From Streptomyces sp. CB02400 (GTDB lineage Bacteria; Actinomycetota; Actinomycetes; Streptomycetales; Streptomycetaceae), in contig NZ_LIWB01000010.1 of assembly GCF_001905725.1 (NCBI RefSeq), positions 183,140 through 247,139 of the forward strand: a stretch of 64,000 bases of DNA, given 5' to 3'. How positions within the stretch are numbered: the first letter of the stretch is position 1; each line of letters opens with the position of its first letter. Position numbers and translations under genes: made by a program. Positions 1-8,325 of the stretch are shown one piece after another. The notes under the pieces were generated by a model that saw only the letters and a list, made by a program, of their open reading frames with translations, searched no databases and was not told where the DNA came from.

Positions 1-265
1 GCAGGTAGAGCTGGACGGCGACCACGCCGAGGACGGCCCCCGTGATCCCGGGCACCAGCAGCGCCGGGGCCGCGAGGACACCGCAGACGGTCATCAGGTA
101 CGTGAGCTGGTTGGGCGTGACCCTGGTGTTCACCAGGTAGCGGTCCACCCGCAGGGACACCTCGCGCATGTAGAGGCGCCCCATCCAGTGCTCACCGCTG
201 CGCCGGTCCTTGACCCCCGGGGGGTGCACGACCGGACGGAGTTCAGCTACCGATGGCCTTGACAT
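1..265 (-). CDS. CDP-alcohol phosphatidyltransferase family protein, C-terminus beyond window
   Basis: Only the first 88 codons are inside the window. The reading frame starts at an ATG that overlaps the end of the upstream dehydrogenase gene by 23 bases, and begins MSRPSVAELRPVV. Residues from about 40 carry VNTRVTPNQLTYL followed by a hydrophobic stretch. This is the typical N-terminal amphipathic region and first membrane segment of CDP-alcohol phosphotransferases, just before the catalytic DGxxAR motif, which lies outside. It would transfer a phospho-alcohol from a CDP-activated donor at the membrane. The overlap with its neighbours implies a translationally coupled operon with the two CDS upstream. 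An internal GTG at 229 is a possible alternative start. The acceptor and donor are unknown. Confidence 0.8.
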   Translation of the reverse strand, partial: MSRPSVAELRPVVHPPGVKDRRSGEHWMGRLYMREVSLRVDRYLVNTRVTPNQLTYLMTVCGVLAAPALLVPGITGAVLGVVAVQLYL

Positions 266-1304
266 AGTCGGCGTAGACGTCCTTGATCTGTTCGGTCTTC
301 AGGTCGAGATGTTCGAGGATGGTGAAGCGCCCGGGGCGGGTCTCCGGAGCGAACTCGACGACCCGGACGAATTCGTCCGGCGTGAATCCGATCTCCTCCG
401 GCAGCACCGGGAGTCCGTGGCGGCGGAGCACCTCGGCCATGGCGGCCGATTCCTCGTGGGCACCGCGCAGGTACATCGCGAAGGCGGCGCCCAGTCCGCA
501 CTGCTCGCCGTGGGCGGCGGCCCGCTTGGGGTGGAGCAGGTCGAAGGCGTGGTTGATCTCGTGGCAGGCGCCGGAGGAGGGGCGGGAGTCGCCGGAGACG
601 GACATGGCGATGCCGGTGAGGACCAGTGCCTCGGCCAGCACCTGGAGGAAGCCGTCGTCGCCGACCCCGCCCGGGTGCCGCAGCACCGCCTCGCCGGCCT
701 GCCGGGCCATCGCGGCGGCCAGGCCGTCGATCTTCTCCCCGTTGACGCGGTGGGCCAGTTCCCAGTCGGCGACCGCGGAGATGTTGGAGATGGCGTCGCC
801 GATGCCGGACCGTACGAAACGGACCGGGGCCTCGCGGATGACATTGAGGTCGATGACGACCGCGATCGGGTTCGGTACGCCGTAGGAGCCGCGGCCCGCG
901 TCGTTGTCGAGGGTCGCGACCGGCGAGCAGAGGCCGTCGTGCGCGAGGTTGGTGGCGACGGCGACCAGGGGCAGGCCGACGCGCGCCGCCGCGAACTTGG
1001 CGCAGTCGATGATCTTCCCGCCGCCGAGGCCGACGACCGCGTCGTAGTGGCTGCCCTTTATGTCGCTCGCCAGCCGGACCGCGTCGTCGATGGTGCCGCC
1101 GCCGACCTGGTACCAGTCGGCGCCGGGCAGCGAGGGCGCGATCCGCTCGCGCAGCCGGGCGCCCGAGCCGCCGCTGACGGCGATGGCGAGCCGGCCGGAC
1201 TGCGAGATGCGCTCGTCGGCGAGGACACAGCCCAGGTCGTCGAGGGCACCCGGGCGGATGTCCACGACGACCGGCGAGGGGATCAGCCGGGTCAGTACTG
1301 GCAC
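243..1304 (-). CDS. Iron/zinc-type alcohol dehydrogenase of the glycerol-1-phosphate dehydrogenase family
   Basis: This 353-residue protein has the features of sn-glycerol-1-phosphate dehydrogenase (archaeal EgsA / bacterial AraM). There is a GLGGGKIIDCAKF dinucleotide loop. The metal ligands are an Asp in SGIGDAISN (about residue 168), a His in GACHEINHAFD (about 248) and a His in AAHGEQCGLG (about 264). The family reduces dihydroxyacetone phosphate to G1P with NAD(P)H. I chose the GTG at 1304 (VPVLTRLIPSP), which overlaps the preceding nucleotidyltransferase by 13 bases. A longer frame to 1355 exists but its extra residues look like an out-of-frame reading of the neighbour. The placement between a nucleotidyltransferase and a CDP-alcohol transferase suggests that it supplies the phospho-alcohol to be activated with CTP. 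Family assignment is firm; the exact substrate is inference. Confidence 0.88.
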   Translation of the reverse strand: MPVLTRLIPSPVVVDIRPGALDDLGCVLADERISQSGRLAIAVSGGSGARLRERIAPSLPGADWYQVGGGTIDDAVRLASDIKGSHYDAVVGLGGGKIIDCAKFAAARVGLPLVAVATNLAHDGLCSPVATLDNDAGRGSYGVPNPIAVVIDLNVIREAPVRFVRSGIGDAISNISAVADWELAHRVNGEKIDGLAAAMARQAGEAVLRHPGGVGDDGFLQVLAEALVLTGIAMSVSGDSRPSSGACHEINHAFDLLHPKRAAAHGEQCGLGAAFAMYLRGAHEESAAMAEVLRRHGLPVLPEEIGFTPDEFVRVVEFAPETRPGRFTILEHLDLKTEQIKDVYADYVKAIGS

Positions 1305-2044
1305 GCGATCTCCCGTCCGCGGGCGAGGTCGTCGTGGTTGTCGATCTCCACCCACTTGACGTCACCGATCGGCGCCACGTCGATCCGGAAGCCGCGGTTC
1401 ACCAGCTCCTGGTAGCCGTGCTCGTAGAACTGCTGCGGGTCGGTCTCCCACACGGTCTTCAGCGCGTCGGCCAGCTCGTCGGCGGCGTCGCCCTCGATGA
1501 GGGTGACGCCGATGTACTCGCCGGTGGCCTCGGCGGGGTCCATCAGCTTGGTGATCTTCGTCATGCCCTTGGCGGGGTCGACGACGACCTTCATCTCCTC
1601 GTCGGCGAGCTGCTTGACCGTGTCGAGGGCGAGGATGATCCGCCTGCCCTCGCCGCGGGCGGCGAGCAGGGTCTTCTCGACGGAGACCGGGTGCACGGTG
1701 TCGCCGTTGGCGAGGATCACGCCGTCCTTGAGGGCGTCACGGCCGCACCACAGGGAGTAGGCGTTGTTCCACTCCTCGGCCTTGTCGTTGTCGATGAGGG
1801 TGAGCTTGAGGCCGTACTTCGCCTCCAGGGCGGCCTTGCGCTCGTAGACGGCCTCCTTGCGGTAGCCGACGATGACCCCGACCTCGGTCAGGCCGATCTC
1901 GGCGAAGTTGCCGAGGGTGAGGTCCAGGACCGTCGGTTCGCCCTCTATGCCCGCGGGCCCCACCGGCACCAGCGCCTTGGGAAGGCTGTCGGTGTAGGGG
2001 CGCAGACGCCGTCCGGCGCCGGCCGCCAGCACGAGGCCGATCAT
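1292..2044 (-). CDS. Sugar-phosphate / phospho-alcohol nucleotidyltransferase
   Basis: This is a 250-residue NTP_transferase-fold protein. The N-terminal LAAGAGRRLRPYT is the nucleotide-binding signature, followed by PKALVPVG (catalytic Lys) and a metal-binding Asp in ILANGDTVHP. The C-terminal KWVEIDNHDDLARG is typical of small CTP- or UTP-dependent transferases that activate choline-, inositol- or aminoethyl-phosphates. It starts four bases inside the end of the CDP-alcohol transferase gene upstream (ATGA overlap) and its end overlaps the dehydrogenase start. It is thus the middle member of a coupled operon. With two CDP-alcohol transferases around it, a cytidylyltransferase is the most economical reading, but the base specificity cannot be read from sequence. 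Confidence 0.85.
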   Translation of the reverse strand: MIGLVLAAGAGRRLRPYTDSLPKALVPVGPAGIEGEPTVLDLTLGNFAEIGLTEVGVIVGYRKEAVYERKAALEAKYGLKLTLIDNDKAEEWNNAYSLWCGRDALKDGVILANGDTVHPVSVEKTLLAARGEGRRIILALDTVKQLADEEMKVVVDPAKGMTKITKLMDPAEATGEYIGVTLIEGDAADELADALKTVWETDPQQFYEHGYQELVNRGFRIDVAPIGDVKWVEIDNHDDLARGREIACQY

Positions 2045-3861
2045 GCGGGTTCTCCTTCATCGTGTACGGCGGGCGCCCCTGCGGACGCCCAGAAGCGGAT
2101 GCTCTCGACGAGCACCACCAGGGCCACGGCCACGGCGAGGACCGTGAGCGCGACCGTGAACTGTGAGGCGGTGAGCACTGCCGCCAGGACGGCGACCACC
2201 AGGGTGCGGCCCTCGTGCCCCCCGATCGCCCGCACCAGCCAGCGCGGGGACGCGCCCGCGTTGCCGCGGATGCGGTAGACCGTGTCGTAGTGATGGTAGG
2301 CGACCGCGGCCACCAGCCCGTAGGCCGCGGGAAGGGCTCCGTTCACGTCCGCTTTCGCCGCCAGCGCGAGGACGGTGCCGTACTCGGCGGCGCGGAAGAA
2401 CGGCGGGACCAGCCAGTCGAGGGCGCCCTTGAGGGGGCGGGCCACGGCGAGGGCGGAGGTCAGGGCGTAGCCGCAGGCGGCGACGATCGTCCAGGGGCCG
2501 CCGAAGCCGGTGAGCAGGGCCGTGGCGACGACGGCGAGGCCGCCGAGCAGGGCGACGGCGGGGGCGGTGAAGCCGGGCAGGCGCCGCACGGGGTTCTTCA
2601 GCGGGCCGGTGAGGGCCTGGGCGAGCGGGCCGGAGTCGGCGAGGTCCGCCAGCGCCTGTGCCGCCCGGTCGGTCCGCTTCGCCTTGCGGGTCAGCGAGCG
2701 CAGGACCCGGCCCGCCGTGGTGTACGTCGCGGCGAAGGCGCAGCCGATGAGCAGGGCGTAGAAGGTGATCCGGGGGGTGGTGACGGCCGTGAGGACGGCG
2801 ATCATCGCCCAGCGTTCGCCGATCGGCAGGACGATCATGCGGCGCAGCCAGACCGTCCAGCCGACGCTGTCGAGCTTGTCGGAGAGGGCGGCGGTGGGGC
2901 TGGTGTTGGCGGTGGCGTCGTGGTTGGCCTCGTTGAAGGAGAAGTCCACGACGTGCCGGCAGGTCTGGAGGACCATCGCGCCGAGGGCGAGGGCCCATAC
3001 GTCGTCACCGCCGCGGGCGGCTCCGAGGGCGAGGCCCGCGTAGTAGGCGTACTCCTTGGCGCGGTCGAAGGTGGCGTCGAGCCAGGCGCCGAGGGTGGAG
3101 TACTGCAGGGAGTAGCGGGCGAGCTGGCCGTCGGTGCAGTCCAGCACGAAGGAGGCGAGGAGCAGCACGCCGGCGGCGACGAAGCCGCCGCGGGTGCCGG
3201 TCGCGGCGCAGCCGGCGGCTATGAGCGCGGTGATCAGGGACGCGGTGGTGACCTGGTTGGGGGTCAGTCCGCGGCGGGCGCACCAGCGGGCGATGTAGCG
3301 CGAGTACGGGCTGATGAAGTGGGTGGTGAAGAAGCCGTCGCGGGCCTTGACGGCCGACTTCAGGCGTACGGCCTCGTCGTCGACGGCGGCGACGGCCTGC
3401 CGGGCCTCGTTGCGGGCCTGGGGGTCGCCGGGGACGGTGGCGACGAGGCTGCCGAGCTCGGGGCGGTGCACGTCGGCGCCCTCGGCGTCGAGGGCGGTGA
3501 CGACGCGGTCGGTGGGGCTGTCGGCCAGGACGGTGGCGCCGGCCGGCCCGGCGTCGGCCGCGGAGTCCTCGCGGGCCATCGCGCGGATCAGGGCCTGGCG
3601 GCCGGTCGGCTGGGCGGTGACGGCACCGGGGATCGCGGAGAGCGGGAAGCGGGGGTCGGTGAGGCCGAGGCGCAGCGCGTGCGCGTGGCCCACGAAGCGG
3701 GCGTCGACCACGGCGACCCGCTGTCCCGCGGGCACCCCGGCGAGCAGGGTCCCGGCCTCGGCGATACCGGACGCGGTCCGTACGTCGAAGCCGAGGGAGC
3801 GCAGATCGCCCTCGAGTGACGAACCGGGGACCGGCTGGCCGGTGAGGATGGCGGTCGACAA
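2041..3861 (-). CDS. CDP-alcohol phosphatidyltransferase with N- and C-terminal extensions (DUF5941-type)
   Basis: At 606 residues this is far longer than the roughly 200 of a stand-alone CDP-alcohol transferase. Residues 1-170 form a soluble domain of Rossmann-like character. The catalytic motif DGxxARx8Gx3Dx3D lies near residues 241-263 (starts DGQLARYS, ends WLDATFD), inside a set of membrane helices. The last 180 residues contain further hydrophobic helices, which I associate with DUF5941. The start is a TTG, since no ATG or GTG gives the conserved MSTAILTGQPVPG start. It is the first gene of the left operon. The reaction is transfer of a phospho-alcohol from a CDP-alcohol to another alcohol. 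The substrates are unknown, though G1P- or inositol-derived donors are possible. Confidence 0.85.
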   Translation of the reverse strand: MSTAILTGQPVPGSSLEGDLRSLGFDVRTASGIAEAGTLLAGVPAGQRVAVVDARFVGHAHALRLGLTDPRFPLSAIPGAVTAQPTGRQALIRAMAREDSAADAGPAGATVLADSPTDRVVTALDAEGADVHRPELGSLVATVPGDPQARNEARQAVAAVDDEAVRLKSAVKARDGFFTTHFISPYSRYIARWCARRGLTPNQVTTASLITALIAAGCAATGTRGGFVAAGVLLLASFVLDCTDGQLARYSLQYSTLGAWLDATFDRAKEYAYYAGLALGAARGGDDVWALALGAMVLQTCRHVVDFSFNEANHDATANTSPTAALSDKLDSVGWTVWLRRMIVLPIGERWAMIAVLTAVTTPRITFYALLIGCAFAATYTTAGRVLRSLTRKAKRTDRAAQALADLADSGPLAQALTGPLKNPVRRLPGFTAPAVALLGGLAVVATALLTGFGGPWTIVAACGYALTSALAVARPLKGALDWLVPPFFRAAEYGTVLALAAKADVNGALPAAYGLVAAVAYHHYDTVYRIRGNAGASPRWLVRAIGGHEGRTLVVAVLAAVLTASQFTVALTVLAVAVALVVLVESIRFWASAGAPAVHDEGEPA

Positions 3862-4146
3862 CCGAATCTCACTCCCTGGGTGCCGACGCGTCGACGCCGG
3901 TCATGTACACGATGAGGCGCCCGTGCGGTACCTCCGGGCGGCATGTCGGCAGAGGTTATCGGATGTCCGGAAGCCCGTGTTCACCGCCTGTTCGACGGCC
4001 GGATCGGCATGGTTCGCCCGCGCCTCCGCCGCGATCATCATCGGTGATGCGGGGCCCGGCCCACAAACCGCCGTACCAGAACGGTCATTTGGCCTGAATC
4101 CACACATTGGGGACTGCCGGGTCCGCTCGGCATAGGGTGGGCGACC

Positions 4147-5118
4147 ATGACATGGCTGATCACCGGCGGGGCCGGTTACATCGGGGCACATGTGGCGCGG
4201 GCCATGACCGGTGCCGGGGAGCGGGTCGTGGCGCTGGACGACCTCTCGGCCGGGGTGCCGGCGCGGCTGCCCGCCGACGTCCCGCTGGTCAGGGGATCGT
4301 CGCTGGACGGCGAGCTGCTGAAGCGGGTGTGCGCGGAGCACGGGGTGACGGGAGTGGTGCATCTCGCCGCGCGCAAGCAGCCCGCCGAGTCCGTGGCGCA
4401 CCCGACCACGTACTACCGGGAGAACCTGGGGGGCCTCGGGACACTCCTGGACGCCGTCGCCGACGCCGGGATCGGGCGCTTCGTCTTCTCCTCGTCCGCG
4501 GCCGTGTACGGCGACCCCGGTGTGGACCTCATCACGGAGGACGCCCCCTGCGCCCCGGCGAACCCCTACGGCGAGACCAAGCTCGCCGGGGAGTGGCTGG
4601 TCCGGGCGGCGGGCCGGGCGCACGGCATCGACACGGTGTGCCTGCGCTACTTCAACGTGGCGGGGGCGGCGGTGCCGGAGCTGGCCGACACCGGTGTCTT
4701 CAACATCGTGCCGATGGTCTTCGACCGGCTCACCCGCGACGAGGCCCCGCGCATCTTCGGCGACGACTACCCGACGCCGGACGGCACGTGCGTCCGTGAC
4801 TACATCCACGTGGCCGATCTGGCGGAGGCGCACCTGGCGGCGGCCCGGAGGCTGTCCGAGGGGGACCTCTCGGGAGACCTGACGGTGAACATCGGCCGCG
4901 GCGAGGGCGTCTCGGTGCGCGAGCTGATCACGGTCATCGGCGAGGTCACCGGCGACACCCGGGCCCCGCTCGTCGAGGGCCGCCGCCCCGGCGACGCGCC
5001 CCGCGCGGTGGCGTCGGCCGCCCGCGCGGCCGAGCGGCTCGGCTGGACCGCCCGGCGCTCGGTGCGGGAGATGATCGAGTCGGCGTGGCGGGGATGGCGG
5101 CTGCACCAGGGCCGCTGA
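4147..5118 (+). CDS. galE: NAD-dependent epimerase/dehydratase, UDP-glucose 4-epimerase type
   Basis: This 323-residue extended short-chain dehydrogenase has TGGAGYIG at residues 6-13 for NAD binding, an SSSAAVYG segment near 117 and the catalytic YGETK near 140. Middle and C-terminal parts (RYFNVAGA, DGTCVRDYIHV, NIGRGEGVSV) are characteristic of UDP-galactose 4-epimerases. It interconverts UDP-glucose and UDP-galactose for cell-surface glycans. It is divergent from the CDP-alcohol operon with 285 bases between. A perfect 12-base stem follows it. A second galE could exist elsewhere in a Streptomyces genome (one in the gal operon), so this copy may serve a polymer pathway with its neighbours. 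The related epimerase subfamilies cannot be excluded. Confidence 0.85.
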   Translation: MTWLITGGAGYIGAHVARAMTGAGERVVALDDLSAGVPARLPADVPLVRGSSLDGELLKRVCAEHGVTGVVHLAARKQPAESVAHPTTYYRENLGGLGTLLDAVADAGIGRFVFSSSAAVYGDPGVDLITEDAPCAPANPYGETKLAGEWLVRAAGRAHGIDTVCLRYFNVAGAAVPELADTGVFNIVPMVFDRLTRDEAPRIFGDDYPTPDGTCVRDYIHVADLAEAHLAAARRLSEGDLSGDLTVNIGRGEGVSVRELITVIGEVTGDTRAPLVEGRRPGDAPRAVASAARAAERLGWTARRSVREMIESAWRGWRLHQGR

Positions 5119-5143
5119 GCGCCGCGCGACTGTTGTCCACCGT

Positions 5144-5172
5144 CTGACCTGCGCATCGTTTGCGCAGGTCAG
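5144..5172 (+). terminator. Perfect 12-base inverted repeat after galE
   Basis: The arms CTGACCTGCGCA and TGCGCAGGTCAG enclose a five-base loop TCGTT, beginning 26 bases after the galE stop. There is no T-run, as usual for Streptomyces terminators. It lies upstream of the cation-efflux gene, so a regulatory role there is also possible. Confidence 0.6.
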
Positions 5173-5265
5173 GGCACATGACAACGGTGTTCAGTGCCGC
5201 GTTGCGGATACCCCCTCCCCGTAGTTCACTGTGATCCGGACGGGGTCACAGGAAGGGGCCGTTTC

Positions 5266-6204
5266 ATGGGGGCTGGGCACGACCACGGGCATGCGCACGG
5301 CGCGCCCGCCGGCGGTACCGCGAGTGCGGCGTACCGCGGCAGGCTGCGGGTGGCGCTGGCGATCACGCTCGGTGTCATGGTGGTCCAGATCGTCGGCGGT
5401 GTGCTGGCCGACTCGCTCGCGCTGGTCACGGACGCGGCCCACATGGCGACGGACGCCCTGGGCCTGGGCATGGCGCTGCTCGCGATCCACTTCGCGAGCC
5501 ACCCGCCGAGCGAGCACCGCACCTTCGGCCTCGCCCGCGCGGAGATCCTCGCCGCCCTGGCCAACTGTGTGCTGCTGCTCGGCGTCGGCGGCTACGTGCT
5601 GTACGAGGCGATCGAGCGGTTCGTCACCCCGGCCGACACCAAGGGCGGCCTGGCGATGGTGTTCGGCGCGATCGGCCTGGTCGCGAACCTGGTGTCGCTG
5701 ACCCTGCTGATGCGCGGGCAGAAGGAGAGCCTGAACGTGCGCGGCGCCTTCCTGGAGGTGGTGGCGGACGCGCTCGGCTCGGTCGCGGTGATGCTGTCCG
5801 CGCTGGTGATCCTGACCACCGGCTGGACGGTCGCCGACCCGATCGCCTCGCTGCTGATCGCGCTGATGATCGTGCCCCGCACCGTGAAGCTGCTGCGCGA
5901 GACACTGGACGTCCTGCTGGAGGCGGCGCCCAAGGGCGTGGACATGGCTCAGGTGCGGGAGCACATCCTCGCCACCGACGGCGTGGAGGACGTGCACGAC
6001 CTGCACGCCTGGACGATCACCTCGGGGATGCCGGTGCTCTCCGCGCACGTCGTCGTCAGCTCCGACGTCCTGAACACCATCGGCCACGAGAAGATGCTGC
6101 ACGAGCTGCAGAACTGCCTGGGCGCCCACTTCGACGTGGAGCACTGCACCTTCCAGCTGGAGCCCGGCGGGCACGCGGAGCACGAGGCGCGTCTGTGCCA
6201 TTAG
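5266..6204 (+). CDS. Cation diffusion facilitator (Zn/Co/Cd-type) efflux transporter
   Basis: The 312-residue product has a His-rich N-terminus (HDHGHAHG), six hydrophobic segments and a C-terminal cytoplasmic domain with VEDVHDLHAW, the hallmark of CDF transporters. The TM2 metal site reads AAHMATDA (HxxxD). The TM5 counterpart reads LEVVADALGS, so the first ligand of the second HxxxD is Glu instead of His. It exports divalent metal ions by proton antiport. I chose the ATG at 5266, which has GGAAGGGG upstream and gives the His-rich start. The open frame begins further upstream at 5194, but the added residues show no conserved feature. Confidence 0.9.
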   Translation: MGAGHDHGHAHGAPAGGTASAAYRGRLRVALAITLGVMVVQIVGGVLADSLALVTDAAHMATDALGLGMALLAIHFASHPPSEHRTFGLARAEILAALANCVLLLGVGGYVLYEAIERFVTPADTKGGLAMVFGAIGLVANLVSLTLLMRGQKESLNVRGAFLEVVADALGSVAVMLSALVILTTGWTVADPIASLLIALMIVPRTVKLLRETLDVLLEAAPKGVDMAQVREHILATDGVEDVHDLHAWTITSGMPVLSAHVVVSSDVLNTIGHEKMLHELQNCLGAHFDVEHCTFQLEPGGHAEHEARLCH

Positions 6205-6362
6205 GACTGGTCCACGCGCTCCGCCGCGCGCCGATGCGCCGGAGTACGCGGCCTTCCGCCCCCGTGCGGGCGCCCCGGGGACATGCGGGCGCGTCAAGGA
6301 GTGCCGGGAGTGCCGGATTCGTGCGGCAGACTTGGGGCGCGAAGACCGAGTGAAGGATGGGT

Positions 6363-6956
6363 ATGCCGATCACACCTGCCACCGCGACGAACAGCCCGTC
6401 GAGCGGCGCCGCCGAGCCGATCCTGCTGGAACTGGTGGACGAGGACGGCGTGACGACCGGCACGGCGGAGAAGCTCGCCGCCCATCAGCCGCCGGGGCAG
6501 CTCCACCGGGCGTTCTCGGTGTTCCTGTTCGACGAGCGCGGGCGGCTGCTGCTGCAGCAGCGGGCGCTGGGCAAGTACCACTCCCCCGGTGTGTGGTCCA
6601 ACACCTGCTGCGGTCACCCCTACCCCGGTGAGGCGCCGTTCGCGGCGGCGGCCCGGCGGACCTTCGAGGAGCTGGGCGTCTCCCCGTCGCTGCTCGCCGA
6701 GGCCGGCACGGTCCGCTACAACCACCCGGACCCGGCCTCGGGCCTGGTGGAGCAGGAGTACAACCACCTCTTCGTCGGCATGGTGCAGTCGCCGCCGCGG
6801 CCGGACCCGCAGGAGGTGGCGACCACCGCGTTCGTGACCCCGGCGGAGCTGGCGGAACGGCACGCGAAGGACACCTTCTCGGCCTGGTTCCCGACCGTCC
6901 TGGACGCGGCCCGCCCGGCGGTCCGCGAACTGACGGGCCCGTCGGCGGGCTGGTGA
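6363..6956 (+). CDS. idi: Isopentenyl-diphosphate delta-isomerase, type I
   Basis: The 197-residue Nudix-fold enzyme interconverts isopentenyl and dimethylallyl diphosphate for isoprenoid and hopanoid synthesis. It shows the active-site Cys in SNTCCGHP (about residue 82), the Nudix-like AARRTFEELGV and the catalytic Glu in VEQEYNHLF (about 130). The start MPITPATAT at 6363 is preferred. An ATG six bases earlier would add only two residues. It ends one base before the convergent anti-sigma-type gene. It is not embedded in an isoprenoid cluster here. Confidence 0.95.
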   Translation: MPITPATATNSPSSGAAEPILLELVDEDGVTTGTAEKLAAHQPPGQLHRAFSVFLFDERGRLLLQQRALGKYHSPGVWSNTCCGHPYPGEAPFAAAARRTFEELGVSPSLLAEAGTVRYNHPDPASGLVEQEYNHLFVGMVQSPPRPDPQEVATTAFVTPAELAERHAKDTFSAWFPTVLDAARPAVRELTGPSAGW

Positions 6957-6957
6957 C

Positions 6958-7413
6958 CTAGGGAATCTGCTTGAGCGGCAGGGCGGCCCAGATGACCTTG
7001 CCGCCGGTGGTGGTGTGCTCGACGTCGCACGCTCCGCCCGCCTCGCGGGTGATCTCCCGCACCAGGAGCAGTCCGCGGCCGCCGGTGCGGCCGTGGTCGG
7101 TCTCCAGGGCGGTGGGCCGGTAGGGGTGGTTGTCCTCCACGGAAACCCGGACCCACTCGGCGCCGACGGCGACCTCGACGGCGAGCGTCGGGGACAGCAG
7201 CGCCGCGTGCCGGACGGCGTTGGTGACCAGCTCGGAGACGATCAGCAGCAGTCCCTGCACGATGTCGTCCGCGACCGGCACCCCCTGGCGCAGCAGCAGG
7301 TCCCGCACGGCGTGGCGGGCCTGCGGGACCGAGGCGTCGACGGCCGGGGCGGTGAATCGCCAGACACCTTCGTACGGCAGCGGATCGCCGCTCTCACGCT
7401 CGATTGTCACCAC
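6958..7413 (-). CDS. ATP-binding GHKL protein, anti-sigma regulatory factor (RsbW-like) type
   Basis: This small single-domain GHKL ATPase of about 151 residues has an N-box LLIVSELVTNAVRHA, a G1-type SVEDNHPYRP (D in place of the usual DxGxG) and GGRGLLLVREI as G2. Streptomycetes carry many such proteins, which act as serine kinases or anti-sigma factors on STAS-domain partners. No anti-anti-sigma or sigma gene is adjacent, so the partner is unknown. Two consecutive GTG codons (7413, 7410) compete as start, and neither has a clear Shine-Dalgarno sequence. The gene is convergent with idi. Confidence 0.85.
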   Translation of the reverse strand: MVTIERESGDPLPYEGVWRFTAPAVDASVPQARHAVRDLLLRQGVPVADDIVQGLLLIVSELVTNAVRHAALLSPTLAVEVAVGAEWVRVSVEDNHPYRPTALETDHGRTGGRGLLLVREITREAGGACDVEHTTTGGKVIWAALPLKQIP

Positions 7414-7550
7414 ACGTCGAGTGTTGGGCCCATCGGCCCCGCTCCCCACCCCTGAACAGAAGTCAGCGGATATCGAGCGTTTCCGACCGTCCGCGTATGA
7501 CACGGTCGCTTGCGGGACCGTTCCGGTCCGCCCTGTGCCGGGTCGGCGAA

Positions 7551-8213
7551 CTATTCGGGTTGTACGGGTTCGGCGGCCCGGTGATCGCCGCCGTGCGGCT
7601 TCTCCCCCGGCGCCCGCGTCGTGGCCGCCTTCTCGCCGGCCAGCCGGTCGGAGACCATGCCGACGATCCGGCGTCCGCCGTAGCCGGTGGCGATCAGGCC
7701 GAGCCCGTCGAAGAGCAGGGAGAGGGAGAAGAACGTACCGATGACGTACTGGCTGCTGCTGGGCCAGGTGGCCAGCACCAGGATGCCCAGGAGCAGCCCG
7801 AAGGCGCCCTGCACCAGCGTCCAGCCGAACTGCGGCCCGCGCACCACCAGGCTGCCGACGAGGCGGAACACCCCGCCGGTGAGGAACAGCAGCGCGGCGA
7901 ACATGGTGAGCGCCTCGGCCGCAGCCTCCGGTGTCTTCAGGACGACCACGCCGGCCGCGATGTTCAGGGCCGCGACGACCACGCCGAGCCAGAAGAAGTT
8001 GGTGTGCCGCGCCTGGACGGCGTGCAGCAGTCCGATCAGGCCGCCGATCAGCAGCAGCCAGCCGAACAGCAGCATCGAGGTCAGGGTGGCGAGGCCGGTG
8101 TAGATCAGGCCGACCAGGCCCGCGACGACCAGGATCACGCCGAGTACGGCGAGCCAGCTGAAGCCGCGGCTCAGTTTCGCGGCCTCGCCCTGGGGCTTGG
8201 TGGACTTGGCCAT
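7551..8213 (-). CDS. HdeD family (DUF308) membrane protein
   Basis: The 220-residue product has six predicted membrane helices arranged as paired repeats (LAVLGVILVVAGLVGL, MLLFGWLLLIGGLIGLL and so on) and a charged C-terminal tail. This layout is that of HdeD/DUF308 proteins, first known for acid resistance in E. coli. Their function in actinomycetes is not established. The start is the ATG of MAKSTKPQGEA. Upstream residues in the same open frame are non-conserved. It is divergent from the crotonase gene, with about 110 bases between. Confidence 0.85.
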   Translation of the reverse strand: MAKSTKPQGEAAKLSRGFSWLAVLGVILVVAGLVGLIYTGLATLTSMLLFGWLLLIGGLIGLLHAVQARHTNFFWLGVVVAALNIAAGVVVLKTPEAAAEALTMFAALLFLTGGVFRLVGSLVVRGPQFGWTLVQGAFGLLLGILVLATWPSSSQYVIGTFFSLSLLFDGLGLIATGYGGRRIVGMVSDRLAGEKAATTRAPGEKPHGGDHRAAEPVQPE

Positions 8214-8325
8214 GACTGCCTCCTCGCTCCCGTTTCCCCTCTTCCCAGTCTCCGCCGTCCGCCCCTCCCCCGCCGGTGGAGCCCTGTCGGCCGGGGCGCC
8301 GACCGGGGCGGATAGCATCCGGCGC

